Positions 24,306 through 34,339 of a stretch of 64,000 nt of DNA are shown in pieces. Under the pieces are notes generated by a model. It saw only the letters and a list, made by a program, of their open reading frames with translations. It was not told the DNA's origin and made no database searches. The stretch covers positions 1 to 64,000 of the forward strand of contig NZ_VFES01000003.1 in assembly GCF_007858185.1 (NCBI RefSeq). Reading direction: 5' to 3'. Position numbers and translations under genes: made by a program. Numbering within the stretch: position 1 is the first letter of the stretch; each line of letters starts with the position of its first letter. This DNA comes from Pseudomonas grimontii. GTDB lineage: Bacteria; Pseudomonadota; Gammaproteobacteria; Pseudomonadales; Pseudomonadaceae.

Positions 24306-26588
24306 ATGGCATTTCCGTCCATACAATCGTTGCCAATCTTCTCAAATGGGGTCCACTATGATCACTATCCGTATGAGCAGCTGAATGAATACCAAAGGGC
24401 AATATTTACCGACGCAACGTCGAGCCGTGGTCGGCTATGTTCATCGGTGAAGCAGATTACGCTTAAAAGTTTTGAGTGCTACCTCCAGATAACCCGTCAG
24501 CTGGCAACTCCGCGATCGCAATCGAAATTCCGAAAGGTGGCGGAAGGCTTCCTAGGTTTTTTATATTCAGAAAAACATATTGAAACGACTCCGCTACTTC
24601 GCGCCCAACGAGCGAAGTTTTTCATATCAATAATTCCTTTCCTATCAGAGAAATACCCCAGCAAGAAAGAGTATTCATTTCCCTTGACTATCGAAGCAAT
24701 AAACAAATACATAAGTGTGCTGAATAGCTTAGAGCAATGCCCCAAAAAAATAGAATATTGGCGAGGATGGCCGTTGCTGAATGTTTCTGGAGGAATGCAT
24801 TTTCTTCCCTTATGGGCGTTTTACCGAAAGCTTGGTGCCGACTTTACAAGGAAACTCTATTCTGAAACTCATATCTTCCTATCAGGAAGGCGTTATCGAG
24901 CAATGCCAATGCTATCGAATCTAGGAGATTTTATAGAGACTCAACCATCAGATATCACACCTACACACTTAACTTCAGACGTATTCATGAGCGAATTCTG
25001 GGATCGTTTTGTGAAGTATTACGTTACAACAGCATATGATAGCGGAAAAGGACAGAAACTAAGCACCATCGCATCGGCCTGGAACGTACAATTCTCAGCT
25101 TTCGTGCGCAACCAACTTATTCCAGCATCCCTACTAAGCGGGGGGTATGCTGGATTACCCGTGTTACCAAAGAGACTTTATACCGACGCGGCTTCAAGAA
25201 TCAGCACTGGAAATGACGGAACACTCGTTCATTCAAAATTATTGCACGATATTCCACTAGAGATTACCGACCAAGCGGCTATCTACCACATCTTTGACAG
25301 CCTAAACTCATCCATGAACGACTTAACAACCTGGGCTAAAGCTGAAGTCGCAGATCTGCATGCCAGACTAAATCGTCGATTGCGAGAAGCACCGAATGGA
25401 ACACTGCGCTGGATCGGTGGATCTGGAGAAAACGAGGGAGGCCAAATTCAATGGATGAGAGATCGGAATAATCCAGCGTGCTTTGCTAATGCAGCACGAA
25501 ATATCGAAGAGCACTCCTATTCATATATAATGGAGCGAGCCGTCCAAATTTTTGCTCCGCCATTTGCAGAAACAGCATATGAGCTAGGATTAGCAACAAC
25601 AAGCTCATTGTACCCACACTGTCTACTACTCGTTAGTCTGTATCCAAAAATCACCGTTGGTTTCTTGGAAAACTTGGAGATATATGATGAGCATGGGAAA
25701 AAAATTGGATTCATCCCAACCGACAACGGGTATCAATTAGTTGGATATAAACTTCGTAGAGGGCACCGTGAAGCTGAGCAGGTTATTAGCCTTTGCGAGT
25801 ACGGTGCATATCTTGTTCAACAAATAATGGACGTCACCGACTACGGCAGACGATACCTACAATCTATTGGAGATGATAATTACAGATATTTATTATTATC
25901 CGCAGTTAGAAGCTTCGGCAAATTTCAGCGACCAAAGTTAGCTTCGGTTACCACATCACCCATCCCAATAGAAAGACTGGTATCCGGCTTAAAGAAATAC
26001 ACGAACCTAGATCATGCTGAAGCTACGTACCTCGCACAACGCGCTAATCTCTCCACAATTCGCGCGACCGCTGGAGTAATGATCTATTTAGAATCAAAAA
26101 GCGCAAAAAAAATGTCCGAAGCTCTTGGCCATAAATCATTTGATCCATCGTTGTTAGCGCGCTATCTCCCAGCACCCATTTGGGATTTCTTTCAAGATCG
26201 ATGGATTAGAATTTTTCAAGCAGGAATAATTATCGAAGCGATGGATGGGAGCCCATACAAACTGAAGGCTTCAGGTTTTGACACCTTAGAACAGGTTGAG
26301 GAGTTTTTATTAAACCACTCGATACAACTCCCCCCTGAGGAATCAAACACTCGCTTTAGCGAGGTGCGGCCCGACAGCTCTATATTGGTATCACTGAATG
26401 AACAAATTTTTGAAGAACTATTAAAGCTTAATGATTCAAGGTACAAATCTAGCAGCCATATACAATCAAGTCTTTGGAAAGATCTGAGCTCTAAAATAAT
26501 CACTCACGTTGACTCGTGCCTTAGTGATCGACCAGACATTCAGCTTGCACTCTCTAACGCTAAAAACAAACTAGGGATAACCATTTAA
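24306..26588 (+). CDS. ginA: GInt tyrosine recombinase GinA-like
   Basis: 760 residues. A long N-terminal region is followed by a diverged C-terminal tyrosine-recombinase domain. The end of the domain is clear: LSTIRATAGVMIYLES, MSEALGHKSFDPSLLARYLP with the GH pair and the terminal Tyr. The box II His (H-x-x-R in active recombinases) is replaced by Ser (STIR), so it may not be fully catalytic on its own. In GInts all four gin products are required for integration and excision. The gene begins 63 bp after the comM scrap. Confidence 0.75.
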   Translation: MAFPSIQSLPIFSNGVHYDHYPYEQLNEYQRAIFTDATSSRGRLCSSVKQITLKSFECYLQITRQLATPRSQSKFRKVAEGFLGFLYSEKHIETTPLLRAQRAKFFISIIPFLSEKYPSKKEYSFPLTIEAINKYISVLNSLEQCPKKIEYWRGWPLLNVSGGMHFLPLWAFYRKLGADFTRKLYSETHIFLSGRRYRAMPMLSNLGDFIETQPSDITPTHLTSDVFMSEFWDRFVKYYVTTAYDSGKGQKLSTIASAWNVQFSAFVRNQLIPASLLSGGYAGLPVLPKRLYTDAASRISTGNDGTLVHSKLLHDIPLEITDQAAIYHIFDSLNSSMNDLTTWAKAEVADLHARLNRRLREAPNGTLRWIGGSGENEGGQIQWMRDRNNPACFANAARNIEEHSYSYIMERAVQIFAPPFAETAYELGLATTSSLYPHCLLLVSLYPKITVGFLENLEIYDEHGKKIGFIPTDNGYQLVGYKLRRGHREAEQVISLCEYGAYLVQQIMDVTDYGRRYLQSIGDDNYRYLLLSAVRSFGKFQRPKLASVTTSPIPIERLVSGLKKYTNLDHAEATYLAQRANLSTIRATAGVMIYLESKSAKKMSEALGHKSFDPSLLARYLPAPIWDFFQDRWIRIFQAGIIIEAMDGSPYKLKASGFDTLEQVEEFLLNHSIQLPPEESNTRFSEVRPDSSILVSLNEQIFEELLKLNDSRYKSSSHIQSSLWKDLSSKIITHVDSCLSDRPDIQLALSNAKNKLGITI

Positions 26589-28682
26589 ATGAACGCGAAA
26601 GAAAATATTCACGCGTTGGCCTTTCTGGAAGAAATGTTCCCCTCCCAGAAAACTCGGTTTGAAAGCGAATGGTTGACCTCGGACTTTGATTCCAACGTAT
26701 GGTGCTTTGATTTCGCGCGCGGGTATAGATTTTGTGTAAATTTCAACGTGGAGCTCGAGGACGGGTCTAAACTTTCCGCCCCCAAAAACAAAAAATTATT
26801 GAAATTATTCAAAAACTGGATAACCGTTCAGAATACCCAGAATTTAAATCAAGGTGTAAAACCAGGTAGTATCACCGCGTACGCTAACACGCGAAGAGCG
26901 ATAAACATCATTGACTACCTTTTGCTGAACAGTTCGCGCCTTAAGCTCGCTAGCCATGGATTAAACCTTCTAACAGAAAACGATGTCGCAGCGTTTTTTT
27001 ATCAGTTGTCGAGTTCGGAAAAAATTGCTGAAGGGGTCTATAACTGGCGACAAACTGTGGTCGATTTCCTAAGAAGATCCAGTGAATGTAGCGATCAGAT
27101 TGTCTCACGTTTCGCTGAAAAAAATCCCGATCTCTATTTTTTAATGATTCAAAATGAAACAGCATATGGCCTTTCGCCAAGCGAAACTCTTAAAGTCAAA
27201 ATATGGCTACATGAGAACGATTATTATAGCCCCATTCTCAGCTCGGGGTACAGGTTAACGGTAAGCATCACCCGACTGGCATCACACATCTATAAAAATA
27301 CCCTTGTGGGGGGCGCTATAAAAAGTGCTTTACCTGAGCTAAATCTGGCCCCTTATCCAGGGATGACAACTGAGTACAATGTCGTTGGCGTTCGTACGGC
27401 AAATGAAGACTCGATGTCAGATCGACAGTTTACCAAATATTATGCAACTTTTATGGCGATAAACAAACTGCCAGAATTAGGAATTGAAATTCCCAGTCAT
27501 GCTTTTACTAAGCTCAGTTTGAGTGCTTTGAAAGCGCACCTAAATTTAGCGCAAACCATGCGTTTTAAGACATTGAGGCCGAGTATCCTATTACCTGCGC
27601 TGCAGAAGGCTATCGATTTTATTTACGAGTACGGAGAAGACATTTTCCAATCTGCTTCTGCTGTCATTGCTGCTCAAGCAAAGTATGGTGAGAGCGTAAA
27701 CGATCCTGATTCGGATTGGTGGGTTCGCAAAGCTATCACACCTCGTTTAGCTGGGTTAGGAGTCCAATGCTGGAGTCTTAGCACCAAGATGCTGGCTGGC
27801 AAAAAACTCTCTAAAGAACTTAGAGAAAACAAAGTTCAGGAGTATTTTAACAGGCTCCGCAGTAACGAGGGGCTGTGGGAACTGTTACGAGTATATTATG
27901 GCGCAGCGCAATTGATCATCGGATTACTGATGGCGCGGCGCCAATCGGAACTTAAAAGCCTGATGCCGTTTGAGTGCCTTGATGACTCAAAGCGAAATTT
28001 AATATTTTTTAACGCAAAATCCGGATTTTTATCCAATAAACAAATTTTAAAAAGACCCATTCCAAGTATCGGCGTTCACATTATTGAAACATTGGAAAAC
28101 TTCCAAAGCCTGCTGCTCAAAAATAAACTTATTATTGAGTATACATATTTGTTCGCCCCGCCTGACAGATATGCAAAAGGACTAAAAAAGAGCTTACATT
28201 CGCCTGCCTACAATAGAAGTATTGATTTTTTCTGCGACTACATTGAGGCACCTCGAAACAGCGAAGGATCAAGATTTTATTTCCGCCAGCACCAACTGAG
28301 GCGCGGCTTTTCGATGATATTTTTTTGGGGCAATTCATTTGGTGGCCTCGACACATTAAGATGGTTCTTGGGCCATGCGGATCTTGAACACCTCTATCAT
28401 TACATTACTGAAGCCACTCCTGGAGAAGTACTTCGCGGGGTAAAAGCAGCTTATTTGGCAGACTCCTTAGCGGCTGGCGATAAAGAGGTATCCAATGAAC
28501 TCGCGGCAGCTCTACTTTCACATTTTGGAACATCTGAATTTACCATACTGGATTCTCAAGAAGTAGAAATCTACTTGGAAACACTAATCGAAAACCACTC
28601 GCTAACTGTCGAGCCGCATTTTATCAAGATAGACGACGTAACTACCTATAGGCTGGTAACCAAGCTGATAAAATCAATATGA
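26589..28682 (+). CDS. ginB: GInt tyrosine recombinase GinB-like
   Basis: 697 residues. The C-terminal catalytic domain shows the box I Arg in MARRQSELKSLMPFECL (about residue 455), box II HQLRRGFSMIFFWG, the FLGHADLEH block and the terminal Tyr in HLYHYI (about residue 600), followed by a roughly 90-residue tail. All usual catalytic positions appear to be filled. Its ATG directly follows the ginA stop, showing tight translational coupling. Confidence 0.8.
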   Translation: MNAKENIHALAFLEEMFPSQKTRFESEWLTSDFDSNVWCFDFARGYRFCVNFNVELEDGSKLSAPKNKKLLKLFKNWITVQNTQNLNQGVKPGSITAYANTRRAINIIDYLLLNSSRLKLASHGLNLLTENDVAAFFYQLSSSEKIAEGVYNWRQTVVDFLRRSSECSDQIVSRFAEKNPDLYFLMIQNETAYGLSPSETLKVKIWLHENDYYSPILSSGYRLTVSITRLASHIYKNTLVGGAIKSALPELNLAPYPGMTTEYNVVGVRTANEDSMSDRQFTKYYATFMAINKLPELGIEIPSHAFTKLSLSALKAHLNLAQTMRFKTLRPSILLPALQKAIDFIYEYGEDIFQSASAVIAAQAKYGESVNDPDSDWWVRKAITPRLAGLGVQCWSLSTKMLAGKKLSKELRENKVQEYFNRLRSNEGLWELLRVYYGAAQLIIGLLMARRQSELKSLMPFECLDDSKRNLIFFNAKSGFLSNKQILKRPIPSIGVHIIETLENFQSLLLKNKLIIEYTYLFAPPDRYAKGLKKSLHSPAYNRSIDFFCDYIEAPRNSEGSRFYFRQHQLRRGFSMIFFWGNSFGGLDTLRWFLGHADLEHLYHYITEATPGEVLRGVKAAYLADSLAAGDKEVSNELAAALLSHFGTSEFTILDSQEVEIYLETLIENHSLTVEPHFIKIDDVTTYRLVTKLIKSI

Positions 28683-29185
28683 ACAAAAAACTTCATTCGA
28701 CTATCAACCTTTACAATTTACTTCTCGATATTGCCTCTCATCCACACAAATATCAGAAATCAGCGATAGGAGCTTTCTTAAAATCACAAGGCTCATTAGC
28801 TCGACACTCAGCTCCGGATAAAAACATCTATCCTTGCTCTTTAAATACGTTGAAGACCCGTGCTGATTGCTTTCTTGCAGGAGGCTTTGAGGCTATGGAT
28901 CATGCAAGAATTTCGGCACTAAAAGCGTGTTCCCCAGTAGTGGTTCTGATTTCTGCTCAAGACAAACCTAGAACGTTAAAAGACGACGTCATTGCTCTTA
29001 AAAAAGAAATACAGTTTCTCAACGAAGAAATTCTTTGCTACACCATCGCATTAGAAACAAGCATGGAACAGGCAAGAACGTACGCCAAGAAGACAAACAA
29101 TATAGTAAATATTCAACTCTGCGAGAAACAACAATCGGAAATTTATGCACTATTGAAATACCCCAGAGTAACGACCAATGACTAA
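28679..29185 (+). CDS. ginC: GInt small accessory protein GinC-like
   Basis: 168 residues, not a recombinase. A helical N-terminal part (residues 1-75, possibly a DNA-binding helix-turn-helix) is followed by a predicted coiled coil (DDVIALKKEIQFLNEEILCY, about 100-130). Small coiled-coil proteins occupy the same place in Tn554 (TnpC) and gamma-mobile-trio islands (GmtX). It overlaps ginB by 4 bp and ginD by 8 bp. It probably aids synapsis or directionality. Confidence 0.7.
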   Translation: MNKKLHSTINLYNLLLDIASHPHKYQKSAIGAFLKSQGSLARHSAPDKNIYPCSLNTLKTRADCFLAGGFEAMDHARISALKACSPVVVLISAQDKPRTLKDDVIALKKEIQFLNEEILCYTIALETSMEQARTYAKKTNNIVNIQLCEKQQSEIYALLKYPRVTTND

Positions 29186-30551
29186 ACTTTATCGTTTGAC
29201 ATCAGCACACTTTCAGCTACCTTTAGCGCTACTTTCCGATCAAACATATATTTTCAACCCAGCTTCGTACATCCCGATGCTTCGCTATCCTAACGGCACA
29301 TGGTGTCACTACTCTAATTGCTACATGCATTCTCTTTATAGAAAAGGATTGTCTCGCAATAACAAAGGCGGAACATTAAAAACCTATGCGGGCAACATAA
29401 GCCATTTACTGCGCTTTTGTTCGGATAACGCGATTGATGTTGCGCAAATGACCGACAGCCTCTTTATACTATTCATGCAGACGTTGCTTAACGACAAGAA
29501 ATCACTGTCTACAACACACACACTTCGGTCGACAACTTCAATACTTACGATAGGGAAAAACTGTATCGACTTACTGGTCTATATCGGAAAAATCACCGGT
29601 AGAGATGAGTTTGTCGGTAAAGATGGAGTGATCAAAGCTGAAAAAAGAAAAGCTGAAATCGATATTGGGAACGGAAGAAAGCGCATCACCAAATACTATT
29701 GGCATCACCGTTCATTTCCTGAGCCATCTCCTGACAAAAAAAGATTCCCGATTACTGACGCTCATTCTAATGCCATTATCGAAGCAGCCGCTGGTACTGA
29801 GGACCTTTTTCTCAGAAAGCGTAGATTCGTGATGCTTAAACTACTTGCCCATACTGGTTGCCGACGTTCTGAATTGGTTTCGATAACGACGCATGATGTA
29901 TATGCAGCGCTTCATGAGCCAACCATCGGCTTAAAATTGATGACGGCGAAAAAGCGCGGAAACTCAATCCATCATCGATACTTGCCCATCTCAATTCCGG
30001 ATTTGAAATTCATCGCCTCTTATATTGAATTTAACCGACTCCCAAAAATTAGATCTCTGGGAGTTGAGGACGATGGCATGCTGTTTATCAGTGCACGCAC
30101 TGGAAAGGGCCTTATGCCAAATACGATCACACAGGAGATCTCGGAGTTGGCGGGACTAGCTGGCATCAATGAGCGCTTATCTCCACACATGTACAGACAT
30201 CGCTTCATCACTCAATATTTCATAAAATTGATTATTCAGCATGACTTTAATAATTCTGATGAGTTCAGGAACTTACTAATCAACACTGAATCCTTCAAAC
30301 GTGAGGTGCAACAATGGACAGGTCACACAAACATTAATTCTTTAGACAACTACATACATCTTGCTTTCTCGGATATATCCAACAGAAAAGAAGTTGTGGA
30401 GGCGGCAATCCGCAGCGAGCACCTTTCATCGTTACTACAAACTGTCAAAATGGCCCAAGCAGAAATAAAAGCGGGATTTACCTCATCATCAGTTAATGAG
30501 CTGTTGAATACGATATCCGAATATCTAAATGAGCTTCAGCACTCGGCCTAA
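29178..30551 (+). CDS. ginD: GInt tyrosine recombinase GinD-like
   Basis: 457 residues with an N-terminal SAM-like core-binding domain (about 55-150) and a catalytic domain: HTGCRRSELVSIT (box I Arg), HMYRHRFITQYF (box II HxxR), WTGHTNINSLDNYIHL (GH and nucleophile Tyr). All catalytic residues are present, so this is likely an active integrase. It is the last gene of the gin operon. Confidence 0.82.
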   Translation: MTKLYRLTSAHFQLPLALLSDQTYIFNPASYIPMLRYPNGTWCHYSNCYMHSLYRKGLSRNNKGGTLKTYAGNISHLLRFCSDNAIDVAQMTDSLFILFMQTLLNDKKSLSTTHTLRSTTSILTIGKNCIDLLVYIGKITGRDEFVGKDGVIKAEKRKAEIDIGNGRKRITKYYWHHRSFPEPSPDKKRFPITDAHSNAIIEAAAGTEDLFLRKRRFVMLKLLAHTGCRRSELVSITTHDVYAALHEPTIGLKLMTAKKRGNSIHHRYLPISIPDLKFIASYIEFNRLPKIRSLGVEDDGMLFISARTGKGLMPNTITQEISELAGLAGINERLSPHMYRHRFITQYFIKLIIQHDFNNSDEFRNLLINTESFKREVQQWTGHTNINSLDNYIHLAFSDISNRKEVVEAAIRSEHLSSLLQTVKMAQAEIKAGFTSSSVNELLNTISEYLNELQHSA

Positions 30552-30745
30552 CAAGCGTTATTTGGAATTATCAGTTTTCTACTAGCACACCAAAATCAAA
30601 AGTAAATGAGATCAGGGTTGATATTGTCGAGTGGCCGTTCACGTACTTTGCACAGCGATTAGCTGATCCGAATTGCTTGCCCCCTCCTTAACCATTGGCT
30701 TAAAATTCGAAGGTCGCATGCCGACCCTGAGGTTGGAGAGAATTG

Positions 30746-30958
30746 TCAGGCCTCCATATCTTCTGAAGATATGCATTTAGGTGAATGTTTGCTTGCACCA
30801 GCCAGGCCCCCAACTGGCTCAAAATCTCGGTCAAAGCTTGCTGCGCGTTCCAAGAATCTGCTCTGTTTGAGAGACCGCTTTTCCAGAACCGAGCGGGCTA
30901 TCCGCCTGTATTCGACAATCTGCTTAAGCTTTAAACGTATCTTCTTTGGTCTTCTCAT
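30746..30958 (-). CDS. small basic hypothetical protein
   Basis: 70 residues, strongly basic at the N-terminus (MRRPKKIRLKLKQIVEYRR) with an acidic end (SSEDMEA). An AGGAT ribosome site precedes the ATG. It lies in the roughly 545-bp gap between ginD and the phosphatase-fold gene. No family is recognised, and an alternative short frame on the other strand cannot be excluded. The remainder of the gap shows nothing identifiable. Confidence 0.3.
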   Translation of the reverse strand: MRRPKKIRLKLKQIVEYRRIARSVLEKRSLKQSRFLERAASFDRDFEPVGGLAGASKHSPKCISSEDMEA

Positions 30959-31097
30959 GATGATCCTGGGGGTATCGATGTAGGCGTTTATGGAACGACT
31001 TGCTATAGACGATGCGAATTGCAATCGGTATGCCTATCATGCACCACAGCAGCCTTAGAGACATTCCCTGAGCGGTTTATCAGCCTTGAGGAGCCTT

Positions 31098-31928
31098 ATG
31101 CCTAGCCCAAATCTTTCTGAACTACTTGCTCAAGTAACAGAGATCGTTCAACACGCAGGCGCTCTCCTCGCGGCCGAGTGGAGTCTTCCAGAGGGTCCTC
31201 GAGGCATTGGTGACAAGGCCGCGATCGATGTCGAAATAGAATGTTTTTTGCGACCAGAACTTCTCAGCGTGTTCGACTGCGATTTTTGGGGCGAAGAGAC
31301 CGGGCATGTTCTGACAGGACAGTCGTGGTGTTGGGTTGTAGACCCTAACGATGGCACCAGTGATTTTTTGAATGGCATGAAGGGATCAGCGATATCAGTG
31401 GGGCTACTGCATAACACCATTCCCGTGATGGGGGTCGTATACGCACCAGTGACTTCTGAGGGGCGCCCCGACTGCATCGGTTGGGCTGAGGGCACCCCCC
31501 ATTTGATTCGCAACGGTCGAGCTGTGTCTGTACGCCTCGAAAATAAACAGCTTTCGAATCAAAGCACGATCATGGTGAGTGCAGCTGCGGTGACAAAGGC
31601 AGAACTCAATCGTGAACTGTGTGCTCCAGGACATTTCCATGCAATGCCATCGATCGCGTACAGACTGGCAAGAGTGGCTGTGGGTGACGGAATTTGCGGC
31701 ATCTCTCTCTACGCTGTTTCAGCGCATGATGTTGTGGCTGGTCATGCGCTGTTGAGAGGTGCCGGAGGCGTCTTATTGGATGAAAATGGGTCCGAGATTC
31801 GCTATGCGACAGAGGCACAGATGACGGCTGTTTCGCAACGCTGCTTTGGTGGATCACCTTCAGCATGTCGCGAGTTGAAAGCTCGTGAATGGAATCTGGT
31901 GCTCGGGGGTTCAAACGCTATTGATTAG
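31098..31928 (+). CDS. inositol monophosphatase-fold protein (IMPase/CysQ family)
   Basis: 276 residues. It has the metal-binding motifs of Mg-dependent sugar/nucleotide phosphatases: DFWGEETGHV (Glu pair, about 72-78), WCWVVDPNDGTSDFLNGMKG (DPxDGT, about 87-95) and SAHDVVAGHALLRGAGG (metal-binding Asp, about 214). The fold hydrolyses inositol phosphates, 3'-phosphoadenosine nucleotides or fructose bisphosphate. The ATG after GAGGAG was chosen over an upstream TTG. As first cargo gene next to helicases in a defence-like region, it may act on a nucleotide signal, which is speculation. Confidence 0.75.
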   Translation: MPSPNLSELLAQVTEIVQHAGALLAAEWSLPEGPRGIGDKAAIDVEIECFLRPELLSVFDCDFWGEETGHVLTGQSWCWVVDPNDGTSDFLNGMKGSAISVGLLHNTIPVMGVVYAPVTSEGRPDCIGWAEGTPHLIRNGRAVSVRLENKQLSNQSTIMVSAAAVTKAELNRELCAPGHFHAMPSIAYRLARVAVGDGICGISLYAVSAHDVVAGHALLRGAGGVLLDENGSEIRYATEAQMTAVSQRCFGGSPSACRELKAREWNLVLGGSNAID

Positions 31929-32060
31929 AAGCCTGACTATTGACCACCAGAATCGGTCAAAACCATGCTCTACGCGAGTAATTGAACTCCATCGGGTCAC
32001 CCGATCGCGCCACACAGGACGGGGCGCTCTCCGAGCGGTATATGTCCAGTTATACCTGGA

Positions 32061-32486
32061 CTAAGCGACGAGCTTCAGACGAGGAAAGATGGCCACAACA
32101 TCGTCTGGGATGGTGGAAAGTATGGCCGTCACTTTCTCTTGTGGGAGACTGGTGGCCAGCATGGCTTCGAGTCTTTCAACTCGTTGGCGTATTGAGGCTG
32201 CACGATCCCACTGAATTGCGTATTTCTTTGCGACTTTCTGTTCGATGAGCACCAAGTTGCGACTACTGTCGTAGGTGTATCGCATCGCCACTTTCACAGG
32301 ACAGTCGTTTTCATCGATCTCGAGAAAGGTGATCTCAAATATCACACCATTCGATGTCTTACGGGATGCTGATTCGACGTAAGCGTCTTCGAACAGGTTG
32401 TCGATGAGGTCGCTAGGCTGAACGCCTCGGCTGATATGGAGAGTCGTCAGTTCGTCAACGAGTAATTTGATAGATTCGAGGCTCAT
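32061..32486 (-). CDS. small partner protein of SF2 helicase, unknown family
   Basis: 141 residues with no recognised domain. The middle (VIFEITFLEIDENDCPVKVA then MRYTYDSSRN) reads like a small beta-sheet domain, and the C-terminus (VERLEAMLATSLPQEKVTAI) is helical. Its start overlaps the stop of the upstream helicase gene by 4 bp, so the two are co-translated and probably work together. Confidence 0.6.
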   Translation of the reverse strand: MSLESIKLLVDELTTLHISRGVQPSDLIDNLFEDAYVESASRKTSNGVIFEITFLEIDENDCPVKVAMRYTYDSSRNLVLIEQKVAKKYAIQWDRAASIRQRVERLEAMLATSLPQEKVTAILSTIPDDVVAIFPRLKLVA

Positions 32487-34339
32487 CTCAGCATTTTCCT
32501 CAGTTCAGCGATGACTACTTCCACGTGCGAGATCGACTCGGAAAGCGAGCTATTATCACGCTCAGCAACCTTGCCGTACTTCTTAGCAAGCTTGGTATTG
32601 ATAAAGCTCACCAGTATACCGTCGTTGGGCGTATTCGGCTTTGCCATCGGAACGTGAGCTGCGAATTTCCGATAAAGAGTAGAGCTTTTATCGTCGACCC
32701 CTAAGTCGCTGAGCAGCGTGGCAACTTCATCTTGGGCCTTTTTTGTAAGAATCTCTCGAAGCTGCTTCCGCGCGATCTCTGGTCGCTTTTCCATGAGTGT
32801 CGGGTCGATGACCTGGGCGGCTTTCTTCATCTCGGCGTTTCGGATGACGTTCGTCAACTGTGCAAGCACGTCAGCGTCGTAACCCTCTATGCCCGGCAAT
32901 TCTTTGACTTTCTGGGCCGCAAAAGCATCGATTTCAGCTCGCTTGTCAGAGAAAATCTTGTTGAAGTCCAAGTCTTCCAAATAGGAGTCCTGATCGCTCA
33001 CAAACGCTTCGGAGGATCCAACACCCGCCAGGGACTCCTCTCTTCGAACGTATTCCTCGTCAGTGATTGTGTATTCCTTGGTGCGTTGATGTTTTGCTCG
33101 ATCAACCTCCTTCTGAAACGAGCTCCACATCGCATCCAGACCGGTTTCCTCGTGGTAGATCACAACGGCGTTGTTATCAATCTCGAACGCAGTGATTTCC
33201 TCTGGGGGGATTGCGCGTAGCACCCGGCCGACGATTTGAGCGAAAGCATTCAGGCTTCGATAGGGCCGAAAAAGCGCAAGAACCGTAAGGTACCTGTGGT
33301 CATAGCCTTCCATCAGCATGTTCACTGAGATGACCACGTCGCACTGATTGTTATCGATCGTTCTAAAAGCTGCATCGATGTCCGGCTGTTCCATGTAGCT
33401 ATGAACAATCGCCGCTCTTAAATTTTTGGCCTCGTACCAAGTACGTAAATCCTCGGCGTGGGCAATACTGCAGCCCACAGCAAGGATTTTGTGAGGCACT
33501 TCAGGTGATGATTTCTTCAGCTCCGTGAGGTTGTGAATGCTCTGGTCAATCACGTCCAATGAGCACTCTTTGGACAATGCAACGCTACGCTGGACCCACT
33601 CAGGGTCTTTGAAACCCAGCACTTCCTCCTTTGATAACCTAACGCCTGGCTGGTCAGCCAACGTGAAATAGAGCTCATGAGCATTGACCGTTTCTTTCCT
33701 GAGCCATTTGACGTAGCGGTCCCTCATCACCTCAGACAGTGGCGTTTTGTGAATCAGCTTTCCGGGCACTTCCTGGTTGTCACCACGAAATGGGGTTCCA
33801 GTTACAAAAAGTTTTTTAGCCTTGGCGAAGTAGCCAAGTGTCTTTTGCCAAGTGTCAGCCGGCGCGTGATGCCCTTCATCGACGATGATCAGGTCGAAGA
33901 AGTCGGGCGGGACTCGCCTGGTCAGGCACGTAGCGCGGTCGCTGTGAATTTGCTGAATATTGGAGTAAACGATATGGCTTTGCTCCAGGCTGCGCTGAAG
34001 CGTCAGCGAGCTGAATTCGCAGGTGACGGGCAGGTCATTTCCACTGAAGATCACATCAAAGTTAATCCAGAAATTGTCTTCCAAGAGGTCTTGGGTCTTC
34101 CGAATGCTCTGCTTGGTCACAAGACCAGGGGTGATGATCAAGACACGCCCTTTCGCCATTCCAAACGGCACGATGGAAATCAGCCCTGATTTGCCCGTGC
34201 CCGTAGGCAGCACGATCAGCGCATCCTGTTCAGGATTGCTTGCAAAATGCTCTTGGGCCTTCATGTAGGCTTCGATTTGAGGCGTCCGCAGCTTACTGTT
34301 GCCTAAAATGTTAACGGCAGTGTCGGTAAAGTAATTCAT
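32483..34339 (-). CDS. DEAD/DEAH-box SF2 helicase, defence-island type
   Basis: 618 residues. RecA-like domain 1 has Walker A LPTGTGKSG (residues 44-52), the DEGH box IIVDEGHHAPADTW (about 152) and motif III VTGTPFRGD. Domain 2 has INMLMEGYDHR and motif VI IVGRVLRAI. A roughly 230-residue C-terminal extension is acidic and helical, with no recognised domain. This layout (restriction-enzyme R-subunit-like helicase without a nuclease) is common in defence loci. The 300 bp before it show nothing beyond a possible promoter. Confidence 0.75.
   Translation of the reverse strand: MNYFTDTAVNILGNSKLRTPQIEAYMKAQEHFASNPEQDALIVLPTGTGKSGLISIVPFGMAKGRVLIITPGLVTKQSIRKTQDLLEDNFWINFDVIFSGNDLPVTCEFSSLTLQRSLEQSHIVYSNIQQIHSDRATCLTRRVPPDFFDLIIVDEGHHAPADTWQKTLGYFAKAKKLFVTGTPFRGDNQEVPGKLIHKTPLSEVMRDRYVKWLRKETVNAHELYFTLADQPGVRLSKEEVLGFKDPEWVQRSVALSKECSLDVIDQSIHNLTELKKSSPEVPHKILAVGCSIAHAEDLRTWYEAKNLRAAIVHSYMEQPDIDAAFRTIDNNQCDVVISVNMLMEGYDHRYLTVLALFRPYRSLNAFAQIVGRVLRAIPPEEITAFEIDNNAVVIYHEETGLDAMWSSFQKEVDRAKHQRTKEYTITDEEYVRREESLAGVGSSEAFVSDQDSYLEDLDFNKIFSDKRAEIDAFAAQKVKELPGIEGYDADVLAQLTNVIRNAEMKKAAQVIDPTLMEKRPEIARKQLREILTKKAQDEVATLLSDLGVDDKSSTLYRKFAAHVPMAKPNTPNDGILVSFINTKLAKKYGKVAERDNSSLSESISHVEVVIAELRKMLR

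Larger units (their letters stand above)
24243..30551 (+). mobile_element. GInt-type genomic island, integration module (right end not in window)
   Basis: A four-gene operon of three tyrosine recombinases and one small protein in the order large, large, small, medium corresponds to ginABCD of GInts, islands described in Pseudomonas syringae and many other bacteria. They consist of this operon at one end, variable cargo, and a short AT-rich far end. The module begins at the comM scrap and is clearly more AT-rich than the flanking genes. The cargo probably starts after ginD and may fill the rest of the window, since no second comM junction is seen. Confidence 0.75.

Noticed and set aside
31027..31042. 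A 16-mer GGTATGCCTATCATGC identical to part of the dmeR operator region (60526-60541)
   Set aside because: A single 16-bp match in 64 kb is near chance level, lacks the G-tract core, and has no metal gene beside it.
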